Origin: Misgurnus anguillicaudatus
Lineage: Eukaryota; Chordata; Actinopteri; Cypriniformes; Cobitidae
NCBI RefSeq assembly: GCF_027580225.2
Contig: NC_073359.2
Location: 9,476,001 to 9,540,000 of the forward strand
Reading direction: 5' to 3'
DNA: 64,000 nucleotides
Positions within the stretch are counted from its first letter, which is position 1. Each line of letters begins with the position of its first letter. The notes under the pieces were generated by a model. It ran no database searches and was not told the DNA's origin. It saw only the letters and a list, made by a program, of their open reading frames with translations. Shown here piece after piece: positions 49,994 through 61,772 of this stretch. A program made the translations under genes and the position numbers.

Positions 49994-50450
49994 CACTGTC
50001 AAGATAAATAATAGTAAGTTGACATGACTTGTAAATCTAAGTTGATTTAACAAAAAAATTTAAAGGTGTAGTGTGCAACTTTTATAAGGATCTCTTGAGA
50101 GAAATGCAATATAAAATACATAACTATATTATCAGTGGTGTATAAAGACCTTTCATAATGAAGTGATATATTTTTATTACCTTAGAATGAGACGTTTTTA
50201 TATATACACAAAGGGTCCACTTACATGGAAGTCGCCATTTTGTTTCTACAAAAGCCCTTAACTTAGTAAAAAAAGTTTGTCCGTTGTCTCCAACGATGAC
50301 ATGGTTGGCCGGTGGCGGCTACCGTAACTTCTCTATGCGTTTCAGTGAATGGTGGATTGAAGCGTTTGTTGCAATTTGCAACCTCACCACTAGATGTACT
50401 AAAATTTACACACTGCACCTTTAAGGCAGCAAAGATTTTTTTTTACAGTG
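49994..50450. mobile_element. CACTGT..ACAGTG MITE, second nesting level
   Basis: It starts CACTGTCAAGATAAATAATA and ends AGATTTTTTTTTACAGTG, interrupting the host arm between GTGTCCA and GCACGAAAT. A TTAA-type MITE is inserted inside. It resembles the 14031-14186 element. Confidence 0.65.
50060..50424. mobile_element. TTAA-type MITE, family VI, third nesting level
   Basis: The ends TTAAAGGTGTAGTGTGCAAC and TACACACTGCACCTTTAA are inverted repeats with TTAA at both ends. It resembles 58634-58892 in the opposite orientation (AACTATATTATCAGTG here, CACTGATAATATAGTT there). Confidence 0.85.
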
Positions 50451-50929
50451 GCACGAAATTCAGCTTTATTCGTGACTTGAGCACGGATGTATATTTCGTG
50501 TCACTCGCACAATTTCTTTTTCGTTTCATTTTATGTATTGTTTTCTCATAGTTTTTTTCTATTTTCTTATCATTGTCGCTTGGGGTAAAATCACTTTCTG
50601 TTACATTTTTAGACATTAACCCAAACCCCAACCCCAGGCGAAAATACTTTTAAAAGCTGAAGAAAAACATGTAGAAACCAATACGTAAAAGTACATCCTA
50701 ACCCAAACCCCAAATCCAACCCCAAGCGACAATGATTTAAAAATAGGGGGGAAAAGAGAAAACAATACATAAAATGACATGAAAAAGAAAGTTGTGCTCA
50801 AGGCATGAAAAAAGCTGAATTTCGTGCCATGGAAACAAATAAATGAATCAAATTTTTCGTGACTATACCACGACTTTCCGTGAGATCATGTTGCAAATTT
50901 ATCGGTGAACTTTTTATGGTTATTTTAAA

Positions 50930-51576
50930 TTAAAGGGACACTCCACTTTTTAAAAAAAAATATGCTCATTTTCCAGCTCCCCTATAGTGATTTTTACCGT
51001 TTTGGAATCCATTCAGCTGATCTCCGGGTCTGGCGCTAGCACTTTTAGCATAGCTTAGCATAATTCATTGAATCTGATTAGACCATTAGCATTGTGTCTA
51101 CAAAATGACCAAAGAGTTTCAATATTTTTCCTATTTAAAACTTGACTCTTCTGTAGTTACATCGTGTACTAAGACTGACGGAAAATTAAAAGATTTTCTA
51201 GGTCGATATGTCTAGGAACTATACTCTCATTCTGGCGTAATAATCAAGGACTTTGCTGCTATAACATGGCTGCAAGAGGCGCAATGATATTACGCAGCAG
51301 CCGAAAATAGTCCCTGGCACTGAGTTGGTCTTATTACACAATATAACTACAGAAAAGTCAAGTTTTAAATAAGAAAAAGATCGAAACTCTGGTTATTTTT
51401 TAGCATGATGCTAATGGACTAATCAGATTCAATGGATTATGCTAAGCTATGCTAAAAGTGCTAGCGCCAGACTCGGAGATCAGCTGAATGGATTCCAAAA
51501 TGGTAAAAATCAAATGTTTAACTCTAGGGGAGCTGGAAAATGAGCATATTTTCAAAAAAGTGGAGTGTCCCTTTAA
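50930..51576. mobile_element. TTAA-type foldback MITE, family II, copy C
   Basis: It starts TTAAAGGGACACTCCACTTT and ends AAAGTGGAGTGTCCCTTTAA. It is the least interrupted copy in the window and serves as the reference for the empty sites in copies A and D. The arms are several hundred bases of inverted repeat. Confidence 0.92.
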
Positions 51577-52562
51577 GTGTGACTCCGCTTGGTATAAAAA
51601 TATACCACTTGTTTCGTTTTCCTGTTCACTGACTATAGGGAATCCAGAATACATTAAAAGCATCGCCTATCTCTTCATTTTTAGAATTTCCATTAACTAT
51701 TTAAACACAGTAAAAGCTGATATAGCTTAGGTTAGGTTTCTGAGAGTGCACTTACATTTTGCACATATTAATACACTCTACGAGAATGAGCCATGAGGCA
51801 CTTCATGGTTATCACAACGGATGCTTGTTAAAACGTAGCTTTGGATTCATCAATGCCTGTGAATAATTATTTGTCCAAAAGACGAACTTAAACGCGGCTT
51901 TGACTGCCAGACGTGGTAAACAGAGCTGAAGGCTTTGACAAGCTTGACAGCGGCTTCGACGCTAATCTGACTGCTGTGTAACGTTTCGTATCACTGTGTT
52001 TGTATTCACATATAATTACCTAATTAGTTATACTGTAATAAAGATATAATTTCTTGTCATTACATCGTAGTAGTAAACACTGTTGCCCCTGGACCACTCA
52101 GAAATCATTTAATCGTTTTTAATGGAATTTCTCTATAATTGCATGTGACATATTTTAAGGGTGAAAAGACACACACAAGAAACAGAGGAAAATGTAGGTC
52201 TGTGACCTTACACAAAGCCCAGATTTATTATAGGTGTGAGTATGCAGGGTGTTAAACAGCTGTGTTTACATTGACCACTTCTGGGACTATTAGGTGCACG
52301 GTAGTGAGTTGCTAACGCCCACCTAACATTTACACTTTGAAAGCTCCTAATATGTCATTTAGGTGTAGATGTGTATGCATTTGGTACCAATATGCACCTC
52401 TGAGGTACTAATATGCACTCTTTGGGTGCAAAGGTGTACTTTTTGCAAGAGTACCGTCCCAATGACAACTATGGACCCTTTTTACCTTTCTTTCGAACAG
52501 TGTACTTTGTCAAGTTGCATGATGATGGGACTTCAAATTATTATAGGACGTTTTTTGCTTGT
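51577..52562. other. No gene seen; dispersed repeat at 52368-52505
   Basis: The part at 52368-52505 (TGGTACCAATATGCACCTC, GAGTACCGTCCCAATGACA) belongs to the same dispersed family as 3790 and 61540. The rest is single-copy-looking. Confidence 0.4.
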
Positions 52563-53348
52563 TTAAAAGAATAGTAAAGCAAACAATTAAAAATTTGCCA
52601 TTATTTACTCATCTCATTCAAAGCCCCAAATGGCTTTGTTTTTCAAAACCAACATAGATTTTGTTAAAGGGGACATTTCACAAGATTTTTTTAAGATGTC
52701 AAATAAATTTGTTGTCCCCAGAGTACGTATGTGAAGTTTTAGCTCAAAATATCATATAGATAATTTATTATAGCATAAAATGTCCACTTTGTAGGTTTGA
52801 GCAAAATGTGTAGTTTTGGGGTGTGTCCTTTAAAATGCAAATGAGCTGATCTCTGCACTAAATGGGAGTGCTGTGGTTGGATAGTGCAGATTAAGGGGCA
52901 GTATTATCCCCTTCTGACATCACAAAGGATGGGCCAAATTTCAATGATCTATTTTTTCAAATGCTTGCAGAGAATGGTTTACCAAATCTAAGTTACAGGG
53001 TTGATCTTTTTCACATTTTCTAGGTTGGTAGAAGCACCGGGGACCCAATTATAGCACTTAAACATGGAAAAAGTCAGATTTTCATGATATGTCCCCTTTA
53101 ACAAATTTTTTTGTTTGTTTGTTTAAAATGTGACTGCCTTTTCAAGATTCAGAAGGATATAAAAGCATCCTTTTATCTGTTATTTTGCAATATTTTGGCA
53201 TCCTTTTGAAGCCTTAAGAGGCCATAACAATGAAACTAGACAAAACAACTCTTTTTGTTATGAAAAACAAAGGAATTGAGAGTTTGAACAACATGAAGGT
53301 GAGTAAATAATGACAAATTTATTGTTTTTCCATTAACTAACACTTTAA
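52563..53348. mobile_element. TTAA-type MITE, family I, diverged and interrupted
   Basis: The left part TTAAAAGAATAGTAAAGC leads to TTTGCCATTATTTACTCATC. The right part has GAAGGTGAGTAAATAATGAC and ends near CACTTTAA. Another TTAA-type MITE (52664-53101) splits it. Confidence 0.6.
52664..53101. mobile_element. TTAA-type MITE, family VIII
   Basis: The ends TTAAAGGGGACATTTCACAA and TTTCATGATATGTCCCCTTTAA are inverted repeats with TTAA at both ends. It lies inside a family I copy. Confidence 0.85.
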
Positions 53349-53429
53349 AAACCACATTCAGCAGGTTTTCAAAATAGTAAAGTCTGTGTATAAGTTATTT
53401 CAGAGAATTGTTTCAAAACACATTTTTAA

Positions 53430-53885
53430 CTTATTTTTAAAGAAAAATTTGCCCGGCAGCATGTTTTTGTGATTTTCAGAAGTGTCACAAAATGCCTTCC
53501 AGGAAAATTTTCTTCTAGAAATATATAAACATAAATTTAAATCAAATGAAAGAACAGACCCTCTGCTTTCAAACAAACACAACGGGAAAGTACGTTTTAT
53601 CCTATCTTCATTTGTTCTCTTTTTAAAACCTCTTAAATATGGGTAGGTTTTTTCAAAAATACAAAATTTTGACCAAAAAGCTGAAATAATTTCATTTTTG
53701 TAAAGGAATTTTGTTAGCGATCAGATTCAGAATGATAATCAAAACATACATGGAGTTTAAAATTTGTAAAATTAGGTTTTACTTCAGTTTTTTATAAATT
53801 GGGTAAGAGCGCCATCTGGTGGACAATTGCCGAATTTCAAATTACTGTAAAAACTCATCAATGGCGGGGAGAGTTGATGTTAGAA
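53430..53885. mobile_element. Family IV MITE, partial
   Basis: AAATGAAAGAACAGACCCTC, AAAACCTCTTAAATATGG and GGGTAAGAGCGCCATCTGG align with the copy at 58020-58449. It ends with AAAACTCATCAATGGCGGGG, a decayed form of the family terminus. The true left end is missing. Confidence 0.7.
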
Positions 53886-54599
53886 AATTATTGGCAATGC
53901 TATCTCACGGCAATTCATATTTATTTTAAAGGTGGCTAATCCGTATTCATTTGTACGACCACATTAATAAATTGTTTTACGATTTGCCTCGACCCCTGTG
54001 ACGTTGGGGTTAAGGGTGGGGTTTCTTTATTGTTTTTTTTATGATAATTGCGTGTTTTTGCACAATTGACTTCGTATGAATTTATTCAGATTAGCCCACT
54101 CGTAAAATATGTAAACACATTACAAAGTCTGTAAATTTTGTAGTACTGAATTGTGGAGTTACATTGTTAAAACAATTTTACTACATTTCTTTGTTCAGGA
54201 TTATTTGGGCGGAGCTAAAACGGTGGCTCGATGACTTTATGGCTCATTATAGTTGTGCATACGTCCTACGGTGTAGCCACGACGTCGTAGGCTACATGCC
54301 GGTTTTCATATACAGTGTACTTCCGTGTCGTCGTCCGTGTCGACGTGCAAACACGCGCAGACCGTTTTTGTTGTCACCATCGCAAACGGAAATACCTATG
54401 ACACAGTTTTTTATATGACGGAAGGGGTTCTAGTGGACCAGTCACAGCGCTTGCGGTCCGCGTAGAACTGACATGCTGTTTAAAATTTGTAGGTGCACGT
54501 AAGGCTATGCAGAGGCTATAGATAACCTGCAGCGTAGACCTTACACATGGCTATAAATTGAACTTTACTAGAGCCACTGAGCATAGCCTAACCCTAACA
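53886..54599. other. No gene seen
   Basis: Includes a CpG-rich stretch at 54250-54370 with many ACG/CGT words. The 84-residue frame there has no recognised domain. Confidence 0.4.
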
Positions 54600-54965
54600 C
54601 AATTTCAATTCAATTTTATTTATATAGCGCTTTTCACAATTGTTAATTGTTGCAAAGCAGCTTTACATGAGTAGATGTAAAGGAGAACACAGAAAATCAA
54701 TAGATAATATAAGAAGTAGAATATAACGGCTAAGGTTAAACCGTACAAGCTAGCGTATTAATAATGTAACGTATACAGTAAAGTGCTAAGTTAATGTGTT
54801 GGCTGACTCTCCCTGGGACGAAAAAACCTCCTAGGAGAAAACCCGGTGGGAAAAACTCCTAGAAGAACAAAAACCCTTGGGAGAAATTAATATATTTATA
54901 TATGTACATACGGTAGGGATAGGAAGCAGGTAAACAGATTAAACTGGTTCAGTCGGTGGTAAAAT
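54600..54965. repeat. Teleost dispersed repeat (TTTATTTATATAGCGCTTTT)
   Basis: CAATTTTATTTATATAGCGC followed by GCAAAGCAGCTTTACATGAG is a very familiar fish interspersed repeat. Later CTCCCTGGGACG, AAACCTCCTAGGAGAAAACC and CTTGGGAGAAAT also belong to it. The superfamily is not assigned. Confidence 0.65.
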
Positions 54966-56618
54966 TCAGGTAAAAAAAGCATAAAATTCAGAGAGACAGC
55001 AGCTTTCCAGTGAGGGGGCGTGGTTTCACCACAGACAGTGGACACGCCCCCCACTGCTTGAGAGCAGAGAATCCTGCCTATTTTTTCAAGATTTTGATAG
55101 TTATTTTATTGACATGGCATTTTTTCCAGCATTCAAATTTGGTTGCGTTGTTCATTTCACATTTTTCTGTTGTGTGACAAACTGAGACCACATTTAATAT
55201 CTGGACTTAAAGTAAAATCAACAGTTTAAGCAAACAGTTTGGACTTTTGGACCCCATTCAGGTTGTATGAAATGCACTGGCAATGTATTTTAAATTTAGC
55301 TATGAGCTCATAATTTCAGCAAATGTGGCAGACCTATTCATCTGTGAATTACAATACTAATTACTGTAAGTACGATCGCAATCGCATCACTATTGGCGTA
55401 GACAAGCTGCCTGCCATCGTTGCGACATCACATGCTTCTCCAAATCGGTTTCCCAGCCTATAAACCGCTCTACTGAATTAATGCAACTGCCTGTTTCATT
55501 ATGTTAAAAACGTACTTCATTTGACTGAATTGCAGGTGCAGAAAGCAAGAGCCATTCACGTAATTTCTTGGATGTGTCCCAGAACCCACATTATTGCCTT
55601 TTTACACAAAATACTTCAACACATGCACAAATCGTACACTGTGAGCCATCAACATACGACACAAAGTTAGTCAGTTTTAACGTACATATTGAGACCATAC
55701 ATATGCAATGTTTACACAGCAGTCACATGTACACATTTAATCTGCTCTCTGTTTATGTCACTAACATTGCAAATGGATTTTAATGTCCCTCACGAAATAT
55801 ATATAAAGTATATATATGACCTTATGAATTATTGTTGTTATAGCTATAAATTCATCTAGCGTGTCTAAAAGAACATATGGTGCAGAATGTGAGCAATATA
55901 ATTCACGTGTCCTCGTTACAGTTCACTGCTGGTTAAGCATATAGATGACTTGTTCTTTTAAATGTGTAGGCATGCAGTACATATGGATGCATTTCTGTGC
56001 ATTTTCTATGGATGCAAACTGGGTCACTTCTTAGCTGGTGGATCTGCAGAATAAACAGGCAATAAATTCATGCTTTCGACAGCAATTTTTTGTTACAAGT
56101 TATCTTAAATGTAATCTATAAGGGATGAAATTCTAGTGTAATTCTGTAAATAAATCCATACTTTGCAATTACTGAGGCTTTTTACCAAGAAATATAACAT
56201 TAAAGTTTTAAGCGGGCTGACTGGACCAAATGTGTTTTTTGTTAATCTGCCATAATGTCAGCATGTCTTATCACTCCATCTCTCTGTTCCTCATGTCTGA
56301 GCGTTAGAGGAAATGATTTGATGTGACGTTGTGAGCGCGTCGGCTCCAATATCCCAAACGTTCGTCAAACTACAGAAGCGTTCACAGAATTTCACAGAAA
56401 TCAGCGTTATTCCACGTCACCTTTCAGGTCAATTTCAATCCGGTTTACTGTAATTCAGGTACAGATCTAAACATAACAAAAAGACACGCTGCACTGTAGA
56501 ATATATAAATGTGCATTTTAAAGTAACATACTTGGGTTTAAAAATATACCCTGCATGTTTGAAATGCAAAAATAGAAAATAAATAAAACAATTTAAATTA
56601 CTGAGTTAATCTAAAAGA
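54966..56618. other. No gene seen
   Basis: Single-copy-looking sequence with one short frame (55568-55783) that has no recognised domain. Confidence 0.4.
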
Positions 56619-56855
56619 TTAAAGGAATAGTTTACCTAAATATAAAATACTCTCAAACTCACCTTAAAGGGATAGTTCACCCAAAAATACAATTTTGTCA
56701 TTTACGTACCCAGATGTTACAAACCTGTATAAATTTCTGTGTTCTATTGAACAAAAAGGAAGTAATTTTTTATTTCTACTATGGAAGTCAATGTTGCTCC
56801 TGTTTCCAGCTTGATAACAAATATCTTCCATTGTGTTAACCAAAACAAAGACATT
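56619..56855 (+). mobile_element. Two family I MITE left ends, one inserted in the other
   Basis: TTAAAGGAATAGTTTACCTA at 56619 runs only as far as CTCAAACTCACC before TTAAAGGGATAGTTCACCCA starts at 56664. The second copy runs to about 56855 (CTACTATGGAAGTCAATG, TATCTTCCATTGTGTTAACC). Neither right end is visible. The second copy supplies the end of the 202-codon minus-strand frame that I reject. Confidence 0.75.
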
Positions 56856-57631
56856 TATGGCGCTTTTCCATTGCATAGGTTTGGTTTGGTTAAGTTTGGG
56901 TCTGCTCAGCTTACTTTTGGGGGCTTTTCCACTGGGTGCAGTACGTAGTACCCGATACTTTTTTTCGTACCACCTCGGGTTGGGGTTCCAAGCTGATACC
57001 AAACGTGACGCGAAAACACTGTAGATCACTGATTGGTCTGAGAGAATCGTCACTACCAGCGTCACCGCTATAATGTAAAAGATTAGCTTTAGCTTACTGC
57101 TAGCTTGCGCTGTCTCGGGCAAACATGTTGTCATCTGTGCTCTGCTATAAGTTCCCAAACTCCCTTTTAGCGATGAAAAAAATCCACAGGTTGAGAATCC
57201 GGGACACACCATAACAGTTTTTTTCCAGACTTGCAGTTTGTGGCAGAACATTCGCGACGTGCACGTCAGCATTATATGCTTAAATACAACTTCAATGAGG
57301 CTCGACTGGCGCCACGGGCGTTTGTACAGAAACTGTCATGTGAGACAGAGGTAGTTATAGACGCGATGTGCAAACATCTATTTGTGGTGGCCAATTTTAA
57401 TTTTGTGGCAGACTGAGAAATAAATAAATGTATGGGAATGTACAACGACGCTCTCACTTGTATGATGTCACAGCAGTAGTCAGCGCAAATATAACGAAAC
57501 ACCTATAATCCCTCCCGCTGCGAAGTGTTACTAAACTCGATGGAAAAGCTAACCATGCCAAAGTGAGGTGAGCTGACCCGACCCAAACTAAACTAAACCG
57601 TTGGGTACTATGCAATGGAAAAGCGCCATTA
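56856..57631. mobile_element. 776-bp element with ATGGCGCTTTTCCATTGCAT ends
   Basis: The left end TATGGCGCTTTTCCATTGCA and the reverse complement of the right end, TAATGGCGCTTTTCCATTGC, are near-perfect inverted repeats. Inside, GGTTTGGTTAAGTTTGGG pairs loosely with CCCAAACTAAACTAAACC. It resembles a common cyprinid hAT-like MITE. No clean 8-bp target duplication was found. Confidence 0.75.
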
Positions 57632-58019
57632 GAGGCTGTATACACTTGGTATTAAGATGTGTTTTCGTCGATCGAGTCACAAGTGGACTAAAGAGACACA
57701 TTAACGTTTACACCTGGTGATTGAGGGGATGGTCTGTGGAGAGGGGAGGGGAAGTAATGACGGGTTTAAATAGACGTGAACTAATATTATGTCAGAGTCC
57801 GCTACTTGTGTTGTGAGTAAACATGTTGCACAGTGTTTTGTACATGTATATGTTAGAGCTTTCTCTGATATTTCAGCGCAATTGCTTAAATAGGATTGCG
57901 TAACTTTCACACGCTCGCAAAATGAAACTAATGAACGATTCGGAAATCAACTGCTTTAGTTTTATTAATGAAAGCCTTAAGATAGCGTCCATCATTAAAG
58001 TAATCCAAGTGACTCCAGT
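57632..58019. other. No gene seen; possible MITE end at 57632
   Basis: GAGGCTGTATACACTTGG then AAGATGTGTTTTCGTCGATC looks like another dispersed-element end abutting the previous one. The partner end was not located. Confidence 0.35.
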
Positions 58020-58449
58020 GGGTTACTATATGTTTTCTGAAGGAATATATAAACAAACAATATATTTTAAATGAAAGAATAGACCCTCTGATTTTAAACA
58101 AACAAATAAACAAACAAAACAGAAAAAAGTATGATATTTGTTCACTTTTTATAACCTCTTAAATATGGACAGGTTTCTTCAAAAATATCAAATTTTGAGC
58201 AAAAAGCTGAAACAATTGCAAGGACTTTTGTTAGAAATCAGATTCCGAACTATGAGCAAAACATACACAGAGTTTACAAATTGTAGAGTTAGTTAATGCT
58301 TCATTTTTTTATTTGGGTAAGAGTGCCACCCAGTGAACGATAACGGAATTACAGATTAACGTAAAAACTCGTCAGGGAAGCGTCATTGGCAGGGGAATGT
58401 TTTCACTTAATTGACGAGATAACTCGTCAGTGGCAGGTAAAGAGTTAAT
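58020..58449. mobile_element. Family IV MITE, left-truncated
   Basis: AAATGAAAGAATAGACCCTC through TTGACGAGATAACTCGTCAG to GGCAGGTAAAGAGTTAA. It aligns with 53430-53885 and with the reverse complement of 22285-22815. Confidence 0.75.
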
Positions 58450-58633
58450 ATGTTGAGCTCAGTTAACAATCGATATGTCACATTTTAATAAAAATGTAAA
58501 GATCAAAACAGTAATTGCAAGTCGATAACATCAAATCTCATTGGTTCATGCAAAACATGCAAGAAAACATTTTATTAACGTGACTGTGTATTTGATCTGT
58601 ATATGTTGCCATGGATACATGATGTATCAACTG

Positions 58634-58892
58634 TTAAAGGTCCAGTGTGAGTTTTTAGCGGCATCAAGCTGTGAGATGGCGAATTGCAACCAACCTCAAT
58701 TTCAAAACACATAGAGAAGCCTTCCATGTAAGGAGATCTGCGGTGTATGTAGATAAAAACAGCTCATTCTAAGGTAATAAAAACAATACAGTTCATTATG
58801 TAAGGTCTTTACATCACTGATAATATAGTTATGTTAATTATATTGCGTTTTTGTAAAGAGATTCTACTAAAAGTTACACAATGAACCTTTAA
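58634..58892. mobile_element. TTAA-type MITE, family VI, complete
   Basis: The ends TTAAAGGTCCAGTGTGAG and GTTACACAATGAACCTTTAA are inverted repeats with TTAA at both ends. GTAGATAAAAACAGCTCATT is the shared internal phrase. Confidence 0.85.
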
Positions 58893-58916
58893 ATAAGCTC
58901 AAAATATAAAGCATTA

Positions 58917-59811
58917 TTAAAGGAATATTCAATTTTCTTAAAAAAAATCCAGATAGTTTGCTCACCACCATGTCATCCGGGGTGTTGATGTCTTTCTTTG
59001 TTCAGTCGAGGGGAGGTAGTGTTTTTTGGGGAGGGCATTGCAGGATTTTTCTCATTTTGATGGACTTTAATAGACACCAACAATTAACACTTAACTCAAC
59101 ACGTAAGAGTTTTTTTCAACGGAGTTTCAAAGGACTATAAACGATCCCAAACGAGGCATAAGGGTCTTATCGAGCAAAACGATTGTCATTTTTGACAATA
59201 AAAATAACAAATATACACTTTTAAAGCACAACTTTTCGTTTAGGTCCGGTCCAGCGCGACCTAACGTAAATGCGTAGTGACGTAGGGAGGTCACGTATTA
59301 CATATATAAAACGCACATTTGCGGACCATTGTAAACAATAAACTGACACAAAGACATTAATTAGTATCAGTTGACATACAAGAACGTAGGAACGGTCCTC
59401 TTTCAACACACTTGTAAACACTGGGGCGGAGTTTCGCGTTCGTCCTCTGTGATCTCTTGACGTGATGACGTATTGTGTCGGGTCACGCTAGCGCATGACG
59501 ACCGGATCTAAAAGAGAAGTTGTGCTTTAAAAGTGTATATTTGTTATTTTTCTTGTCAAAAATGACAATCGTTTTGCTAGATAAGACCCTTATGCCTCGT
59601 TTGGGATTGTTTATAGCCCTTTGAAACTCTGTTGAAAAAAAACTGTTAAGTGTTGAGTATTAATTGTTGGTGTCTATTAAAGTCCATTAAAATGAGAAAA
59701 ATCCTGCAATGTTTTCCTCAAAAAACATAATTTCTTCTCGACTGAACAAAGAAAGACATCAACATTTTGGATGACATTGTGGTGAGTAAATTATCTGGAT
59801 TTTTCTTTTAA
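58917..59811. mobile_element. Foldback element with ~300-bp arms and TTAA ends
   Basis: The left arm from TTAAAGGAATATTCAATTTT runs through AACGATTGTCATTTTTGACA to GCACAACTTTTCG. The right arm from about 59515 mirrors it through TGTCAAAAATGACAATCGTT to the terminal TTTAA at 59811. Arms match closely for about 300 bp and enclose a ~260-bp loop with unrelated sequence. It is non-coding. Confidence 0.85.
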
Positions 59812-61535
59812 TCACATACATCCAGGATGGCATGATGGTGAGTACGTACATTTTTATAGTTCCCCTAATATGACAGTTCCCCTGATAAGTCACCAGACAC
59901 ATGTCGCACTTCCTCAAATTTTACCATATTTTCAATCAAAAGTATTACATTTCTTCTAGAAAAGCTGTATTTTTACAAAAGATGGCATTTGGACAGGTTT
60001 TTGTAGACAGTAAATTGTGGGTTCACAGGTAGGCCTGACATCAGTGACATCAGCAGCAAACTCGCTCTGGCAAAATCATCCGCCAGGGAGGTTTTTGTAT
60101 GGCGCTCCTCCATATCGCCTCGGCTGACCTCTTCTAAGTACAGCCTTTGAGGTTTCTCTGGGGTTTAAAAATACCCTTTCGCCAAATTCTTCTCCCTCGC
60201 CGGCTCGGATGGCAGGCGAATTTGAGCGGTGAGCTTTCCACATAAACAGCGGCATTTTTTTCCTTCTTTTTCCTTTCGCGATTTGGAACAAGAGACGTCC
60301 AAAAATATCAGGTGTGAACAGAGAACACCAGTGTGCTCACCTCCATCTGTAACCCATGTCTTTCCTAACACGCTGGCAGCACATTAAGATGAATATATAA
60401 TGTAAACTTCATTCTATTTTAAAGATGTATACATACACACGCACACAGTTCATCATTATTGCATAATGCCAAAAATAACACGGTGGCTGTGCTAACTATA
60501 TATGTTATATATGGATTTTACCTTTGGGAAGGGAAGAAATTATTATCATTATTTTCGATTGCCAAGTCAAAGTTTTTGATTTAATATTACTGAATCAGAA
60601 TACATAAATATTCACCAGGTTTTAACTCTTCACATTGCAAATTAGATTAAGAAATACGAGTAACACAGAATGTTATATATTAGTTTTTTTTTAAGTCTTG
60701 CACATAACTGAAGCAAATGTGTTAATATTAGATTATAAATCCACCAGCGGATCAGATTCATTAAATCTATGCCCAACGCTTTGGAGAAACCATGTTTGTT
60801 TATGTGCTAATGAAAAATTAGCACATTTCTGTAAATATTACGTTTAGATAATAAATGTTGGCTCAAAACATCATGATTTTGATTCCCAGTACCGATAAAA
60901 TGCACTGTGTGGATGAAAGCAATGTAAATACAGTACAAGTCATATACAAGTACTGTACATACACAAACACTTCCCTTAAATCATTTTCACTGCCTGCGGC
61001 ATTACAGTTTTCTGTACTACGCAACCCCGAAAGCTTACAATTAGCTTCATTTAAGCTCCCGAAATGGGTCTCATCTCAAAACAGGGGGTAGCGATTTCCC
61101 CAGCAGCAATAATAGCAAGGGCTAAAGCAGCATGCAGCAGCGAAGTGCAGCTGTCCCGTCTAATGAGATTTTAAAGTGTTCCCATAATGCCTCATAAATG
61201 GCCCCTACATGGGGAATTATATGCTGGAAACGTGAAATCTGATTGGTCTTCCAGGGGGCGGGGGCGTCTGTCATCCCGGGTTCTGTGTTATCGCGCAACA
61301 ATGAGCCGTGCCACGGAGCGTCACAGTTATTTGGGACAACGGCCCTGCCAGGCGCGAGCCCGTTCACAATACATACAATCATGAATTAGTCTAGCACATG
61401 TATCGCTTACTGCCATCCTGTTCTATGAGCCGGACTGAATTGAAAAGGTCTTATATATAACAGCACAAGTTTATTTGCAAATACATTTTTTATCCTAGTA
61501 AAAATAATAATGAAGACAAGCAGATCTACATTAAG
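59812..61535. other. Mostly single-copy DNA; candidate conserved patches 60000-60380 and 61020-61385
   Basis: Both patches are free of recognised repeats and GC-richer than their flanks. The second includes CCAGGGGGCGGGGGCG and several CCAAT-box-like or inverted ATTGG words. No domain or complete splice pair was seen, so regulatory function is only a suggestion. Confidence 0.35.
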
Positions 61536-61539
61536 CAGT

Positions 61540-61680
61540 ATTATAAAAATTATGATGCGTCAGTGGTGCATACTTATACTAAAAAGTGCATATTACTACT
61601 AAATGTATACATCTTTTTAAAGGGTACCGCTCCAGTGACAGCTAGGGACCATTTTTTGTGCCATTGTACTATGGTACTAC
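61540..61680. repeat. Interspersed repeat, 'GGGTACC..CCAGTGA' family
   Basis: TTTTTAAAGGGTACCGCTCC and AGTGACAGCTAGGGACCA match the family seen at 3790 and 52368. Confidence 0.5.
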
Positions 61681-61772
61681 AGTAAACCAAACCATATTTA
61701 TGTACCATGGGACTCTTTTTTTGAAAATGTGCTAATTATTCAGCTCTCCTAGAGTTAAACATGATTTTTCTA

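Larger units (their letters stand above)
49931..50892. mobile_element. Long-TIR element, Mutator-like, copy b, carrying two nested inserts
   Basis: The arms are AGACTGATCTCACGGAAAGT at the left and ACTTTCCGTGAGATCATG at the right. Inside, CCCCAACCCCAGGCGA and CCAACCCCAAGCGACAATGA lie in an inner palindromic part. The flanks TCAAGTTTAC (49921-49930) and GCAAATTTAT (50893-50902) match at 7 of 10 positions, which could be a decayed 10-bp target duplication like the perfect one at 17423/17953. A CACTGT..ACAGTG MITE interrupts the left arm. Confidence 0.65.

Noticed and set aside
56664..57272. 202-codon minus-strand open frame, the longest outside the hAT element
   Set aside because: It runs across the junction of a family I MITE and a separate inverted-repeat element. 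Its end is a plain translation of MITE sequence, and it has no domain.
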